Assembly (NCBI GenBank): GCA_041676645.1
Contig: JBAYRO010000033.1
Location: 1-33,883 of the forward strand
Source of the DNA: JAMLIN01 sp041676645
Lineage (GTDB): Bacteria; Pseudomonadota; Gammaproteobacteria; Burkholderiales; Burkholderiaceae_E
DNA length: 33,883 bases
Direction: 5' to 3'
Position 1 is the first letter of the stretch. Every line of letters begins with the position of its first letter. The notes beneath the pieces were generated by a model that searched no databases, was not told the DNA's origin, and saw only the letters and a program-made list of their open reading frames with translations. The position numbers and the translations under genes are program-made. Shown here piece after piece: positions 9,916 to 17,367 of the stretch.

Positions 9916-10680
9916 ATGCAATTCGAAGGCAACGTGGTCGTCGTCACCGGCGGCGCATCCGGTCTCGGTGGCGCCACCACCGAACTCATCGTCAAGGCCG
10001 GCGGCAAGGTCGTCATCGCCGACGTCCAGGAAAAGCTCGGCCAGGAGCACGCGGCGAAGCTCGGCGCCAATGCGAAGTTCGTCAAGTGCGACGTGACATC
10101 CGAAGCCGATGGCCAGGCCGTGATCGATGCAGCGGTCGGCATGGGCAAGCTGGTCGGCGTGGTCAACTGCGCCGGGATCGGCGGCGCCGCCAAGACGGTC
10201 GGCAAGGACGGCCCGATGCCGCTGCCGCACTTCACGAAGATCGTGATGGTGAACCTGGTCGGCAGCTTCAACATGATCCGGCTGGCCGCCGCCGCCATGG
10301 CGAAGAACGAGCCCAACGCCGAGGGCGAGCGCGGCGTCTGCGTCAACACCGCGTCGGTCGCCGCCTTCGACGGCCAGATCGGCCAGGCCGCCTACTCGGC
10401 GTCCAAGGGCGGCATCGTCGGCATGACCCTGCCGATCGCGCGCGACCTCGCCCGCGACGGCATCCGGGTACTCACGATCGCGCCCGGCCTGTTCCTGACC
10501 CCGATGATGATGGGCCTGCCGGAGCCTGCGCGCGCATCGCTCGGCGCCCAGGTCCCCTTCCCGCCGCGGCTCGGCCGGCCCGACGAATATGCGAACCTGG
10601 TCGGCCAGCTCTTCGCCAACACGATGCTCAATGGCGAGACGATCCGCCTCGACGGCGCGATCCGGATGGCGCCGAGATAA
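9916..10680 (+). CDS. Short-chain dehydrogenase/reductase, 3-hydroxyacyl-CoA dehydrogenase type 2-like
   Basis: A 254-residue cytosolic SDR oxidoreductase. The cofactor motif TGGASGLGGATTE is at about 11-23, and IADVQEKLG (aspartate after beta-2) suggests NAD(H) preference. NCAGIGG lies near 89. The catalytic Ser-Tyr-Lys set is in NTASVAAFDGQIGQAAYSASKGG (Ser near 143, YSASK near 156). The overall pattern (FDGQIGQAAYSASK, RDLARDGIRVLTIAPGLFLTPM) resembles HSD10-type 3-hydroxyacyl-CoA dehydrogenases of branched-chain amino acid or fatty acid oxidation. The substrate is inferred only from resemblance. AGGAGG precedes the ATG, and a hairpin follows the stop. It lies between two terminators and is probably monocistronic. 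Confidence 0.88.
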   Translation: MQFEGNVVVVTGGASGLGGATTELIVKAGGKVVIADVQEKLGQEHAAKLGANAKFVKCDVTSEADGQAVIDAAVGMGKLVGVVNCAGIGGAAKTVGKDGPMPLPHFTKIVMVNLVGSFNMIRLAAAAMAKNEPNAEGERGVCVNTASVAAFDGQIGQAAYSASKGGIVGMTLPIARDLARDGIRVLTIAPGLFLTPMMMGLPEPARASLGAQVPFPPRLGRPDEYANLVGQLFANTMLNGETIRLDGAIRMAPR

Positions 10681-10705
10681 GCCCGGTCCGGCACTGGACA
10701 AAGGG

Positions 10706-10729
10706 AAAGGGGCGCCGCGGCGCCCCTTT
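10706..10729. terminator. Bidirectional hairpin between the SDR and the META lipoprotein
   Basis: AAAGGGGCGCC (10706-10716) and GGCGCCCCTTT (10719-10729) form a perfect 11-bp inverted repeat, with a T-run of only three bases on each strand. It sits between two convergent genes, so it may end transcription from both sides. Confidence 0.65.
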
Positions 10730-10774
10730 GCGATGCCGGCGATGCCGATCGTACGGATTCGCCTGCAACCGCCC

Positions 10775-11200
10775 TCAGGGTCGCACGAACAGCAGGGTAT
10801 GCCCGGCGCCCTCGAGCACCAGCAGGGGCTTGCCCTCACGGGTCACCGGCAGCATGCGGCCGCCGACGCCGAGCACCAGGCGGAACGCGTCGCGGACATC
10901 CTGCGCCCGTCCCTCGCAGACGACGGTGGGATTCATCCGGGACGCCTGCAATCGCATCTGGACCACGGCGAGCTCGCCTTCCAGCGGACCACAGGCATCG
11001 AAGCCCCCGATCCGGCCGCGGGTCGCGTCGATCCGCATCCGTGGCTCGAAAGCGGTGACATCGCGGTCGTCGAGAACCTCCAGGTTCCAGTCGCCGGCGA
11101 TCTCCCCCAAGGTGTAGGTCGCTCCCGGGCCCGAACTGGCGCAGCCCGCCGCCAGCAGTGTCGCACCGAGCGCCATGGCGAGCGTTCGCATCGATCTCAT
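10775..11200 (-). CDS. META-domain lipoprotein
   Basis: A predicted outer-membrane or periplasmic lipoprotein of 141 residues. The N-terminus MRSMRTLAMALGATLLAAGC ends in a lipobox (LAAGC) with the lipidation Cys at 20. The rest resembles the META/HslJ-like fold: GEIAGDWNLEVLDD, RGRIGGFDACGPLEGEL, QASRMNPTVVCEG and VLEGAGHTLLFVRP. No enzymatic role is known for this domain. GGAGG lies just upstream of two possible ATGs (complement of 11198-11200 and of 11189-11191); either leaves the signal peptide intact. It follows the amidase on the same strand by 74 bp. Confidence 0.82.
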   Translation of the reverse strand: MRSMRTLAMALGATLLAAGCASSGPGATYTLGEIAGDWNLEVLDDRDVTAFEPRMRIDATRGRIGGFDACGPLEGELAVVQMRLQASRMNPTVVCEGRAQDVRDAFRLVLGVGGRMLPVTREGKPLLVLEGAGHTLLFVRP

Positions 11201-11274
11201 TTCCTCCTCCGGCGGCTTCGTGGTCCCGACCTGCCCGACCCGCGGCAGCCGTCCATCCCAGTTCCCTTTTGACC

Positions 11275-12666
11275 TTATCGAAGCGTTTCGTCAACCCGTG
11301 CCGCAAAGCAGGCCTCGATCCAGCGCCCGATCGACAGCAAGCCGGCATCGGCCGAACGCCTGCCGACGACCTGCAGTCCGACCGGCAGGCCGTCGATGCG
11401 CACCCAGGGCAGCGACAGTGTCGGCACCCCGCAGGCCGAGAATGGAGCCGTCTGGCCGAGTACGGCTTCGCGCACCGTCGTCGAACCGGATTCGACATCA
11501 ACGTCCATCTGTCCGCGCAGCGGCGGCACGACCGCGCAGGCGGGCAGGATCATCGCATCGACATCGGCCAGCCCCGCGTCGAGATCGGCCGCGATCCGTT
11601 CGAGCTGGTGCTGCGCCTCGATGTAGTCGGTCGCCATCAGGGCAGCGCCCACCCGCATCGTGGCCAGCACGCCCTCGGAGAAACCTTCGCCGCCCGCGGC
11701 GATCGCCTCCCGATGGACCCAGGCGGCCTCGGAGCGCACGATCGGCGTGTAGGCGTTCCATGCCTTGCCCAGCAGCGGCAAGGGCAACTCGACGATGCTC
11801 ACGCCCTCGCCGCGCAGCAGCGCGAGCGTGCGCTCGAAGGCTTCGCGCACCGGCACCGAGAGCCGCCCCGCGAGCCAGTCCCGGGGCACGCCAAGGCGCG
11901 GCGGGCGGGCCGGCGCCGCGGCCTCGACCGCCCGGCCCGACATGACCTCGTAGAGGATCGCGCAATCGTCCACCGTGGGCGCGAGCGGACCCGCATGGTC
12001 GAAACTGAAGGCGAGATGCAGGGCGCCGTCGAGCGGAATCGCCCCGAAGCTCGGCTTGAATCCCGTGATCCCGCAGAAGGATGCCGGAATCCGTACCGAG
12101 CCACCCGTATCGCTGCCGATGCCCGCCGCGCCGATCCCGACGGCGACGCCGGCGCCGGCTCCCGAGGAGGAGCCGCCGGACTGGCGCGCATGGTCGAAAG
12201 GGTTGAGCACGTCGCCCGTCCAGGTGTTCTCACCGGTCGCGCCCAGGGCGATCTCGTGCATGTTCGTCTTCGCGAAGATCAGCGCACCGGCCGCCCGCAG
12301 GCGAGTCACGAGGCTCGCTTCGCGGGCGCCGGGATCGGGCAGGCGGGCACGGGTGCCGGCTCGGGTCGGCATGCCGTCGACCTGGAACAGGTCCTTGATC
12401 GATATCGGCACGCCGGCGAGCGGACCGGCCAGCCGGCCGGCGCCGATATCGGCGTCGATCCGGGCGGCGGCCGCTTCGGCCGCCTGCCAGTCGACCCATG
12501 CGATCGAGTTGAGCACCGCGTTGCGCTCGGCGGCATCCCGGGCGCGGCCGAGGGCGGCAACGCAGCTGTCATCCCCCCCGGCGATGGCGCCCCCGGCGAT
12601 GGCGGCGACGAGCGAAGCGATCGTCGAAGGCTGCTTGGCAGATCGGCTGTCGATGGTTAAGGTCAT
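11275..12666 (-). CDS. Amidase signature family hydrolase
   Basis: A 463-residue amidase of the Ser-cisSer-Lys family. The catalytic Lys91 is in GVPISIKDLFQVDG. The Gly/Ser-rich stretch RQSGGSSSGAGAGVAVG (about 161-177) holds the cis-Ser (Ser166 or 167). GSDTGGSVRIPASFCG holds the nucleophile Ser190. TRAGTRARLPDPGAREASLV and AKTNMHEIALG are typical too. The family includes GatA, indoleacetamide hydrolase and many amidases of unknown substrate. With no gatC or gatB adjacent and no nitrile hydratase, the substrate is open. It is divergent from the KTSC gene by 32 bp. Confidence 0.9.
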   Translation of the reverse strand: MTLTIDSRSAKQPSTIASLVAAIAGGAIAGGDDSCVAALGRARDAAERNAVLNSIAWVDWQAAEAAAARIDADIGAGRLAGPLAGVPISIKDLFQVDGMPTRAGTRARLPDPGAREASLVTRLRAAGALIFAKTNMHEIALGATGENTWTGDVLNPFDHARQSGGSSSGAGAGVAVGIGAAGIGSDTGGSVRIPASFCGITGFKPSFGAIPLDGALHLAFSFDHAGPLAPTVDDCAILYEVMSGRAVEAAAPARPPRLGVPRDWLAGRLSVPVREAFERTLALLRGEGVSIVELPLPLLGKAWNAYTPIVRSEAAWVHREAIAAGGEGFSEGVLATMRVGAALMATDYIEAQHQLERIAADLDAGLADVDAMILPACAVVPPLRGQMDVDVESGSTTVREAVLGQTAPFSACGVPTLSLPWVRIDGLPVGLQVVGRRSADAGLLSIGRWIEACFAARVDETLR

Positions 12667-12698
12667 GTCGTTTCCGAAGAAGGTCGGGAGATCAGGTC

Positions 12699-12977
12699 AT
12701 GCAGCGTCAGCGACTTTCCGGCGGTGCGCTGAAGTCCGGTGGATACGATAGCAGCGAGCAGCTGCTCGAACTCGAGTTCGTCGACGGTCGGATCAGGCAT
12801 TTCCGGCATGTGCCGGCCGAAGTCTGGCGGCGCCTGGTGGCTTCGCCGAACCCGGGAAGCTTCTACGAGGACCGGATCGCCGAGGAATACCCGCAGTCCG
12901 ATGCGGGCCGTGCCGGCACCGGCGACGAAGCCCGCGCGAAGCTCGACGACCTCTTCGGAACGCCTCCGGCCGACTAG
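12699..12977 (+). CDS. KTSC domain protein
   Basis: A small 92-residue protein with a KTSC-type domain at about residues 10-66. The sequence runs LKSGGYDSSEQLLELEF, then DGRIRHFRHVPAEVWRRL and ASPNPGSFYEDRIAEEYP. The Ser/Tyr near the front and the VP...W/Y...L pattern match this family of small stand-alone or RNA/DNA-enzyme-linked domains, whose function is not established. GGGAG is upstream of the ATG at 12699. It is divergent from the amidase and its stop is six bases from the end of the convergent SDR gene. The acidic C-terminus is probably disordered. Confidence 0.8.
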   Translation: MQRQRLSGGALKSGGYDSSEQLLELEFVDGRIRHFRHVPAEVWRRLVASPNPGSFYEDRIAEEYPQSDAGRAGTGDEARAKLDDLFGTPPAD

Positions 12978-12983
12978 GGCCGA

Positions 12984-13856
12984 TCAGTCCTTCGGCCCGA
13001 GCCCCTGCAGCGCCGTGCCCACGGTGGCGCGAAACAGCTCGCGGAAATTGCGCAGGCTCCAGCCGCCCGGCATGAAGGCCTCGACCGCCTCGCTCGGGTG
13101 GGTCCAGATCGAGAGCTTGTCGCCGGCGATGCCGATCACCTGGCCGTTGACCCAGTCGGCCTCGTCGCTCGCAAGATAGACGACCGCCGGGGCGACCTGC
13201 GCCGGCGTGCCGCGCAGCGTGACCGCCGAGCCGACCCAGCCCGCGTCCTTGGCGGCCTTGCGCTCGGCGGGAATGCTGTCGGTCATGTCGGTGACCGCCC
13301 GCGGCACGATCGCATTGACCGTGATGCCGTACTTCGCGACCTCCTGGGCCATGCTGCGGGTCATGCCGAGGACCCCGGCCTTGGCCGCCGCGTAATTCGC
13401 CTGCCCGATGCTGCCGCGCAGGCCGGCTCGCGACGACACATTGATGATCCGGCCCGGGACCTTCTCCGCGCGCATCCAGCGCACCGCAGCGCGGGAGCAC
13501 GCGAAGCTGCCCGTCAGGCAGACGGCGACCACCGCATCCCAGTCGGCCTGGCTCATGTTGAAGCTCATGCGATCGCGCAGGATGCCGGCATTGTTGACCA
13601 TCACGTCGATGCGGCCGTAGCGGCGCACGCAGCTGTCGACCACTGCATCCGCACCGGCAAAGGTCGAGACATCCGAGGGATCCGCGGCGGCGCTGCCACC
13701 GGCGGCCCGGATCGCGGCAGCGGTCGCCTCGGCCCGGTCACGATCGATGTCGTTCGCCACGACGAGCGCGCCTTCGGCCGCGAGGGCACGGGCGAGCGCT
13801 GCGCCGATGCCCTGGCCCGCGCCCGTGACGACGGCCGCCCTGCCTTCGAGAACCAT
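12984..13856 (-). CDS. Short-chain dehydrogenase/reductase
   Basis: A 290-residue SDR oxidoreductase. TGAGQGIGAALARALA (about 11-26) is the dinucleotide-binding motif, and VANDIDRD indicates NAD(H) preference. NNAGILRDRMSF lies near 88. The active site has NVSSRAGLRGSIGQANYAAAKAG, with Ser near 142 and YAAAK near 156. The NDIDRD and ILRDRMSFNMSQADWDAV features resemble the dehydrogenase domain of multifunctional peroxisomal-type beta-oxidation enzymes and their bacterial single-domain relatives. A roughly 40-residue C-terminal extension (HPSEAVEAFMPGGWSLRNF) goes beyond the core fold. GGGAG precedes the ATG. The substrate is unknown; an acyl-CoA derivative is plausible. Confidence 0.88.
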   Translation of the reverse strand: MVLEGRAAVVTGAGQGIGAALARALAAEGALVVANDIDRDRAEATAAAIRAAGGSAAADPSDVSTFAGADAVVDSCVRRYGRIDVMVNNAGILRDRMSFNMSQADWDAVVAVCLTGSFACSRAAVRWMRAEKVPGRIINVSSRAGLRGSIGQANYAAAKAGVLGMTRSMAQEVAKYGITVNAIVPRAVTDMTDSIPAERKAAKDAGWVGSAVTLRGTPAQVAPAVVYLASDEADWVNGQVIGIAGDKLSIWTHPSEAVEAFMPGGWSLRNFRELFRATVGTALQGLGPKD

Positions 13857-13966
13857 GGAATCTCCCGAACTGGATGCGAAACCGGCGAGTATGATTCCTT
13901 TCCCGTCGGCCAGCCATCCCGGGGCTTATCATCGGGCCCCGGCGCCCGGCCTGTTCTCCGAGAACC

Positions 13967-15097
13967 ATGGATCCCCTCGCCCCAGCCCCCGGCGGCTCCC
14001 GCCCGGCGGTCGATATCGTCTGCCGCGTCGTCGACTACTACGGCGACGCCGGCATTGGCTGGCGCCTCGCCGCCGGCCTGGCGCTCGAACATGGCTTCCG
14101 GACCTGCCTCTGGATCGATCGTCCGGACATGATCGCTGCAATGGCGCCGGCCGGCGCCCCGCACGTCGAGGTCCGGCACCTCGATCGCTTCGAGGCCGAC
14201 TACCGCGCCCGCGATGTGCTCCTGACCACCTTCGACAGCCGGATCGGCGATACCGCGCGGGCCCGCATCCGCGGTGCCGGCGATGCCACCCTGCGGGTGC
14301 ATTTCGAATACCTGAGCGCCGAGCCCTGGATCGACAGCTGCCACGGACTACCCGCCCTGAAGGCCGATGGCAGCCAGGAATGGATGTTCATGCCCGGCTT
14401 CACCGCCGGCAGCGGCGGGCTGATCCGCGAGCGCAGCCTCGCGGCGATGCGCGCCGATTTCGACCGGAGCCACCAGGACGCCTTCCTGGAGCGCATCGGG
14501 GTGACCCGTGGGCCGGGCCGCCGGATCTCCCTGTTCTGCTATCCGGAAGCGCCGGCCGACGACTGGTTCGACACGCTCGCATCGGATGCCGAGCCCACCG
14601 TCCTGTTCGCCGCCCATGGGGTCGCCACCGCTTCAATCGCCCGCTTCTTCGGTGCCGAACCCGCCCCGGGGCGCCTGCTGCGGCGCGGTTCGCTCACCCT
14701 CCAGCGCCTGCGCTTCATGCCGCAGGTCGACTACGACCGACTGCTGCTCGCCTGCGACCTGAACTTCGTGCGCGGCGAGGATTCCTGGATCCGCGCCCAC
14801 TGGGCCCGACGCCCCTTCGTCTGGCAACCCTACATCCAGGCCGACGGCGCACATCTGGCGAAGCTCGACGCCTTTCTCGACGGCGCGCTTGCCGGCGCGC
14901 CGGCAGACATCGCGGAGAGCCTGCGCCGCTTCGCGCACGCCTGGTCGGGCGATGGGCCGGTCGCATCGAGCTGGCCGGGATTCCGCGACGCCCTTCCCGC
15001 CATCGGCCGCCAGCTCGCGACCTGGGTCGACGACCTCGAGGCCCAGCCCGACTGCTGCACACGACTGGCGGCACTGATCCGCGACCGGCTAGAATAG
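13967..15097 (+). CDS. earP: EF-P arginine rhamnosyltransferase
   Basis: Transfers rhamnose from dTDP-rhamnose to Arg32 of elongation factor P, which helps ribosomes move through polyproline stretches. The 376 residues show the family motifs: CRVVDYYGDAGIGWRLA with the expected catalytic aspartates Asp23 and Asp27, HFEYLSAEPWIDSCHGLP, EWMFMPGFT, ISLFCYPEAP and the donor-binding RGEDSWIRAHWARRPFVWQ near 267-285. The motif is usually NxGDIGVCWRL; the Tyr-Tyr and Ala here are mild changes. efp begins 36 bp downstream, so enzyme and substrate are neighbours. The dTDP-rhamnose genes are not in the window. Confidence 0.95.
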   Translation: MDPLAPAPGGSRPAVDIVCRVVDYYGDAGIGWRLAAGLALEHGFRTCLWIDRPDMIAAMAPAGAPHVEVRHLDRFEADYRARDVLLTTFDSRIGDTARARIRGAGDATLRVHFEYLSAEPWIDSCHGLPALKADGSQEWMFMPGFTAGSGGLIRERSLAAMRADFDRSHQDAFLERIGVTRGPGRRISLFCYPEAPADDWFDTLASDAEPTVLFAAHGVATASIARFFGAEPAPGRLLRRGSLTLQRLRFMPQVDYDRLLLACDLNFVRGEDSWIRAHWARRPFVWQPYIQADGAHLAKLDAFLDGALAGAPADIAESLRRFAHAWSGDGPVASSWPGFRDALPAIGRQLATWVDDLEAQPDCCTRLAALIRDRLE

Positions 15098-15133
15098 AAG
15101 GTTGTTCATCGCAATGAAATCAGGGTCCTATCG

Positions 15134-15697
15134 ATGAAAACCGCCCAGGAACTTCGTACCGGCAACGTCATCATGGTCGGCAGCGAGCCGATGGTCGTGC
15201 AACGCACCGAATACAACAAGTCGGGCCGCAACTCCGCCGTCGTCAAGCTCAAGCTCAAGAACCTGCTGAACAGCTCCGGCACCGAAACCGCCGTCAAGGC
15301 CGACGAGAAATTCGATGTCCTGATGCTCGATCGCAAGGAAGTCACCTTCTCGTATTTCGCCGATCCGCTGTACGTCTTCATGGATGGCGAATACAACCAG
15401 TACGAGGTCGAAGCCGACTCGATGGGCGACGCGCTCAACTACGTCGACGACGGCATGACTTGCGAAGTCGTCTTCTACGATGGCCGCGCGATTTCCGTCG
15501 AACTGCCCACCTCGCTGGTGCGGGAGGTCGAGTACACCGAGCCCGCAGTCAAGGGCGACACCTCGGGCAAGGTGCTCAAGCCGGCGCGCATCAAGCCCAC
15601 GGGCTACGAGATCCAGGTCCCCGCCTTCGTGCAGATCGGCGACCTGATCGAGATCGATACGCGCAACGGCGAGTACCGCAACCGCGTCAAGGCCTGA
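15134..15697 (+). CDS. efp: Elongation factor P
   Basis: Translation factor that binds between the ribosomal P and E sites and relieves stalling at consecutive prolines. The 187 residues are the normal length. The modified tip reads YNKSGRNSAVV with Arg32, the residue rhamnosylated by EarP, instead of the Lys used by the EpmA/EpmB or hypusine-like systems. The three-domain pattern is intact, with the C-terminal GYEIQVPAFVQIGDLIEIDT. AGGG lies upstream of the ATG. A TAGAAT hexamer at 15090-15095, inside the 3' end of earP, could be a -10 for separate efp transcription, but no good -35 is seen. A long inverted repeat begins at the stop codon. Confidence 0.97.
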   Translation: MKTAQELRTGNVIMVGSEPMVVQRTEYNKSGRNSAVVKLKLKNLLNSSGTETAVKADEKFDVLMLDRKEVTFSYFADPLYVFMDGEYNQYEVEADSMGDALNYVDDGMTCEVVFYDGRAISVELPTSLVREVEYTEPAVKGDTSGKVLKPARIKPTGYEIQVPAFVQIGDLIEIDTRNGEYRNRVKA

Positions 15698-15802
15698 TTC
15701 GGATTCCGATTCGGGCGCATGACCGCGTTGGGGCTCCTTGCCGTACAACCTTACTGTCTGCGTCGCCCCGCCTTGCCCTACGCCCGAATCCGAATCCGAA
15801 TC
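15696..15802. repeat. 22-bp inverted repeat built of GAATCC units, downstream of efp
   Basis: The left arm at 15696-15717 and the right arm at 15781-15802 are reverse complements at 21 of 22 positions, separated by 63 bases. The right arm has three near-tandem copies of CCGAAT; the left arm has GATTCGGATTCCGATT. The left arm starts inside the efp stop codon and the right arm ends 10 bp before the response regulator stop. No T-run follows either arm. Confidence 0.8.
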
Positions 15803-15812
15803 CGAAGCCGGT

Positions 15813-16673
15813 TCAGGCCAGGCGCAGGCCGGAATCGCTGCCGCGGCGCGCAGGCCGGCGCAGCTGGCGCGCCACGGTTTCGCGCAGCGACTGCATCGAT
15901 ACCGGCTTGACCAGGTAGCAGTTGCAACCGGCCAGGGCGCCCCGGGCCAGGTCGAGCGGCGAGGAGCGGCTGGTGAGGATCACCACCGAGGTGGGCCGGG
16001 TCACGGGATCGCGCTTGATCTCGCGCGTGAGCCGGAAGCCGTCGATACCGGGCATGATCACATCGACGAAGCAGAGTTCGTAGCGGCGCAGCCGCAGGAC
16101 ATCCAGCGCTTCGCGGGCATTGTCGACCGCCTCGGAATCTATCCCCATCTGCCCGAGCGCCACCGCGAGCTGGCGGCGCACGGTGGGGCTGTCGTCGACC
16201 ACCAGGGCGCGCGGACGTCGCGTCACCCCGTTCTCGATGATCGGCCCGGGCCAGCCCGGGCGACTTGCCGCGACCGCCGGCGGCTGGCGCAGCTGGGTCT
16301 CGACGAAGCCGTTGAGGGCGCCGAGCAGGTCGGCCACGAACACCGAATGCAGGAGATCGTCGCGCGGGCGCTGCGGGTCGCTGCGCCGCCCCACCTTGAT
16401 GACCGGCCGTCCCCGCAGGGCGCGCTGCAGGGTCGATGCGATCTCCGGGCCGCCATCGGCCGTCATGTCGACGATGGCGATGTCGAAGGCGCCGGCGGCG
16501 GGATCGGTCGCGACCGCGTAGTGGTAGCGATTGTGGCGGGCATGCCGAAGGACGATCTCGAGCAGCTTGCGCAGGCGGGTCGCCAGCCCGAACGCAGCCA
16601 CGCGATAGACCGGCCGCTGCGCATCTGCCGACGGCGACCCGCCGGGTGCGCCGGTTTCCTGCGGCGACATCAT
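15813..16673 (-). CDS. Response regulator with a degenerate N-terminal and a complete C-terminal receiver-like domain
   Basis: A 286-residue signalling protein with no DNA-binding domain. The C-terminal receiver (about 155-275) is complete: RALVVDDSP gives the acidic pair Asp160-Asp161, CFVDVIMPGIDG gives the phosphoacceptor Asp204, VVILTSRSS the switch Thr/Ser and NCYLVKPVS the Lys256. The N-terminal part (about 22-130) looks like a worn receiver: YRVAAFGLATRLRKLL lacks the acidic pair, FDIAIVDMTADGG keeps an Asp and RPVIKVGRRS lacks the usual switch residue. The start MMSPQ was chosen for the GGGGGAA upstream of it. No kinase gene is adjacent. The C-terminal module suggests protein-protein output; the partner is unknown. 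Confidence 0.85.
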   Translation of the reverse strand: MMSPQETGAPGGSPSADAQRPVYRVAAFGLATRLRKLLEIVLRHARHNRYHYAVATDPAAGAFDIAIVDMTADGGPEIASTLQRALRGRPVIKVGRRSDPQRPRDDLLHSVFVADLLGALNGFVETQLRQPPAVAASRPGWPGPIIENGVTRRPRALVVDDSPTVRRQLAVALGQMGIDSEAVDNAREALDVLRLRRYELCFVDVIMPGIDGFRLTREIKRDPVTRPTSVVILTSRSSPLDLARGALAGCNCYLVKPVSMQSLRETVARQLRRPARRGSDSGLRLA

Positions 16674-16824
16674 GCTCGTGTTCCCCCGGTGAAATTCTTC
16701 TGTCAGTGTCCGGCGCGGTGCCGCCCTGGCGGACCGGCTTGCCGGTCTTATGCCCGAATCGTCCCAGGCATGCAAGTGCGTGTCGCAAAAAAGTCGTTTG
16801 TTTCCCCACGCTTAGCCGCTCTTC

Positions 16825-17154
16825 TTAAGCTTTCGCCTGAGGCGAATTCCTGAGCTCGGACCCGATGCCCTCCTCGACCCGGAGATCATTGTCGCGGGCG
16901 AACTTGCGCAGGAAATCATAGGCCATCGGCTCGATGTCGCGCAGGCGCGCGTCGACCACGACGCAGCGCTGGTCGCCACGCATGGAGGGCTGCACGAGCG
17001 GGGAGTAGCGCAGGGGATCGCCGGTCATGGCATCGGGACGAAACGAGGACATCACGCCACAGAGCCGGTCCGCCCAGTCGCTCGGGCGAAATCGCCGCCC
17101 CGTGGAGTCGATGCCGACGATCACGAAGGACTGCGCGGGGGGAAGTTCGATCAT
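16825..17154 (-). CDS. DUF3579 family protein
   Basis: A 109-residue protein that I recognise as DUF3579 from memory of the family, which is largely betaproteobacterial. The pattern is FVIVGIDSTGRRFRPSDWAD, RLCGVMSSFRPDA, RYSPLVQPS, CVVVDARLRDIEPMAYDFL and KFARDNDLRVEEG. The function is unknown. It lies divergent from argD across 213 bp, and to my knowledge this gene is commonly found next to arg genes in Burkholderiales, which supports the placement. There are no membrane segments or signal peptide. The ATG (complement of 17152-17154) has no strong ribosome-binding site, so the start is less certain than the frame. Confidence 0.82.
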   Translation of the reverse strand: MIELPPAQSFVIVGIDSTGRRFRPSDWADRLCGVMSSFRPDAMTGDPLRYSPLVQPSMRGDQRCVVVDARLRDIEPMAYDFLRKFARDNDLRVEEGIGSELRNSPQAKA

Positions 17155-17234
17155 GGCATGCCCGTAGCGGCGCGGCGCCGCAAGGGCGATGCCGCGCGAA
17201 CCGGAATTATAGACTCGCGGATTCCCGCATTCGA

Positions 17235-17263
17235 TTGGATCGCTCTGGACATTCCCCTACAAT
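17235..17263 (+). promoter_or_regulatory. Candidate sigma-70 promoter of argD
   Basis: TTGGAT (17235-17240) and TACAAT (17258-17263) are separated by exactly 17 bases. The expected start of transcription is near 17270, about 98 bases upstream of the argD ATG. Confidence 0.55.
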
Positions 17264-17273
17264 TCAAACAGTT

Positions 17274-17318
17274 GGACGGCGCGCCAGGGACATCGACCCG
17301 GGCGCCGTCCTTTCTGTT
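17274..17318 (+). promoter_or_regulatory. Hairpin at the 5' end of the argD leader
   Basis: GGACGGCGC (17274-17282) pairs with GCGCCGTCC (17302-17310). An inner GGG/CCC pairing (17287-17289 with 17297-17299) lies within the loop. TTTCTGTT follows directly. If the promoter at 17235 is used, the hairpin starts about four bases into the RNA. It could be a 5' stabilising structure or a terminator-type attenuator. Confidence 0.45.
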
Positions 17319-17367
17319 CGCAGGCCGCCGGATGCGGCCCTTCGCGCACACCGCCCCTGGAGCCACC

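Noticed and set aside
17158..17367. Upstream extension of argD to 17158
   Set aside because: It would place the coding start before the promoter candidate and includes the leader hairpin. The ATG at 17368 has a ribosome-binding site and the family N-terminus.
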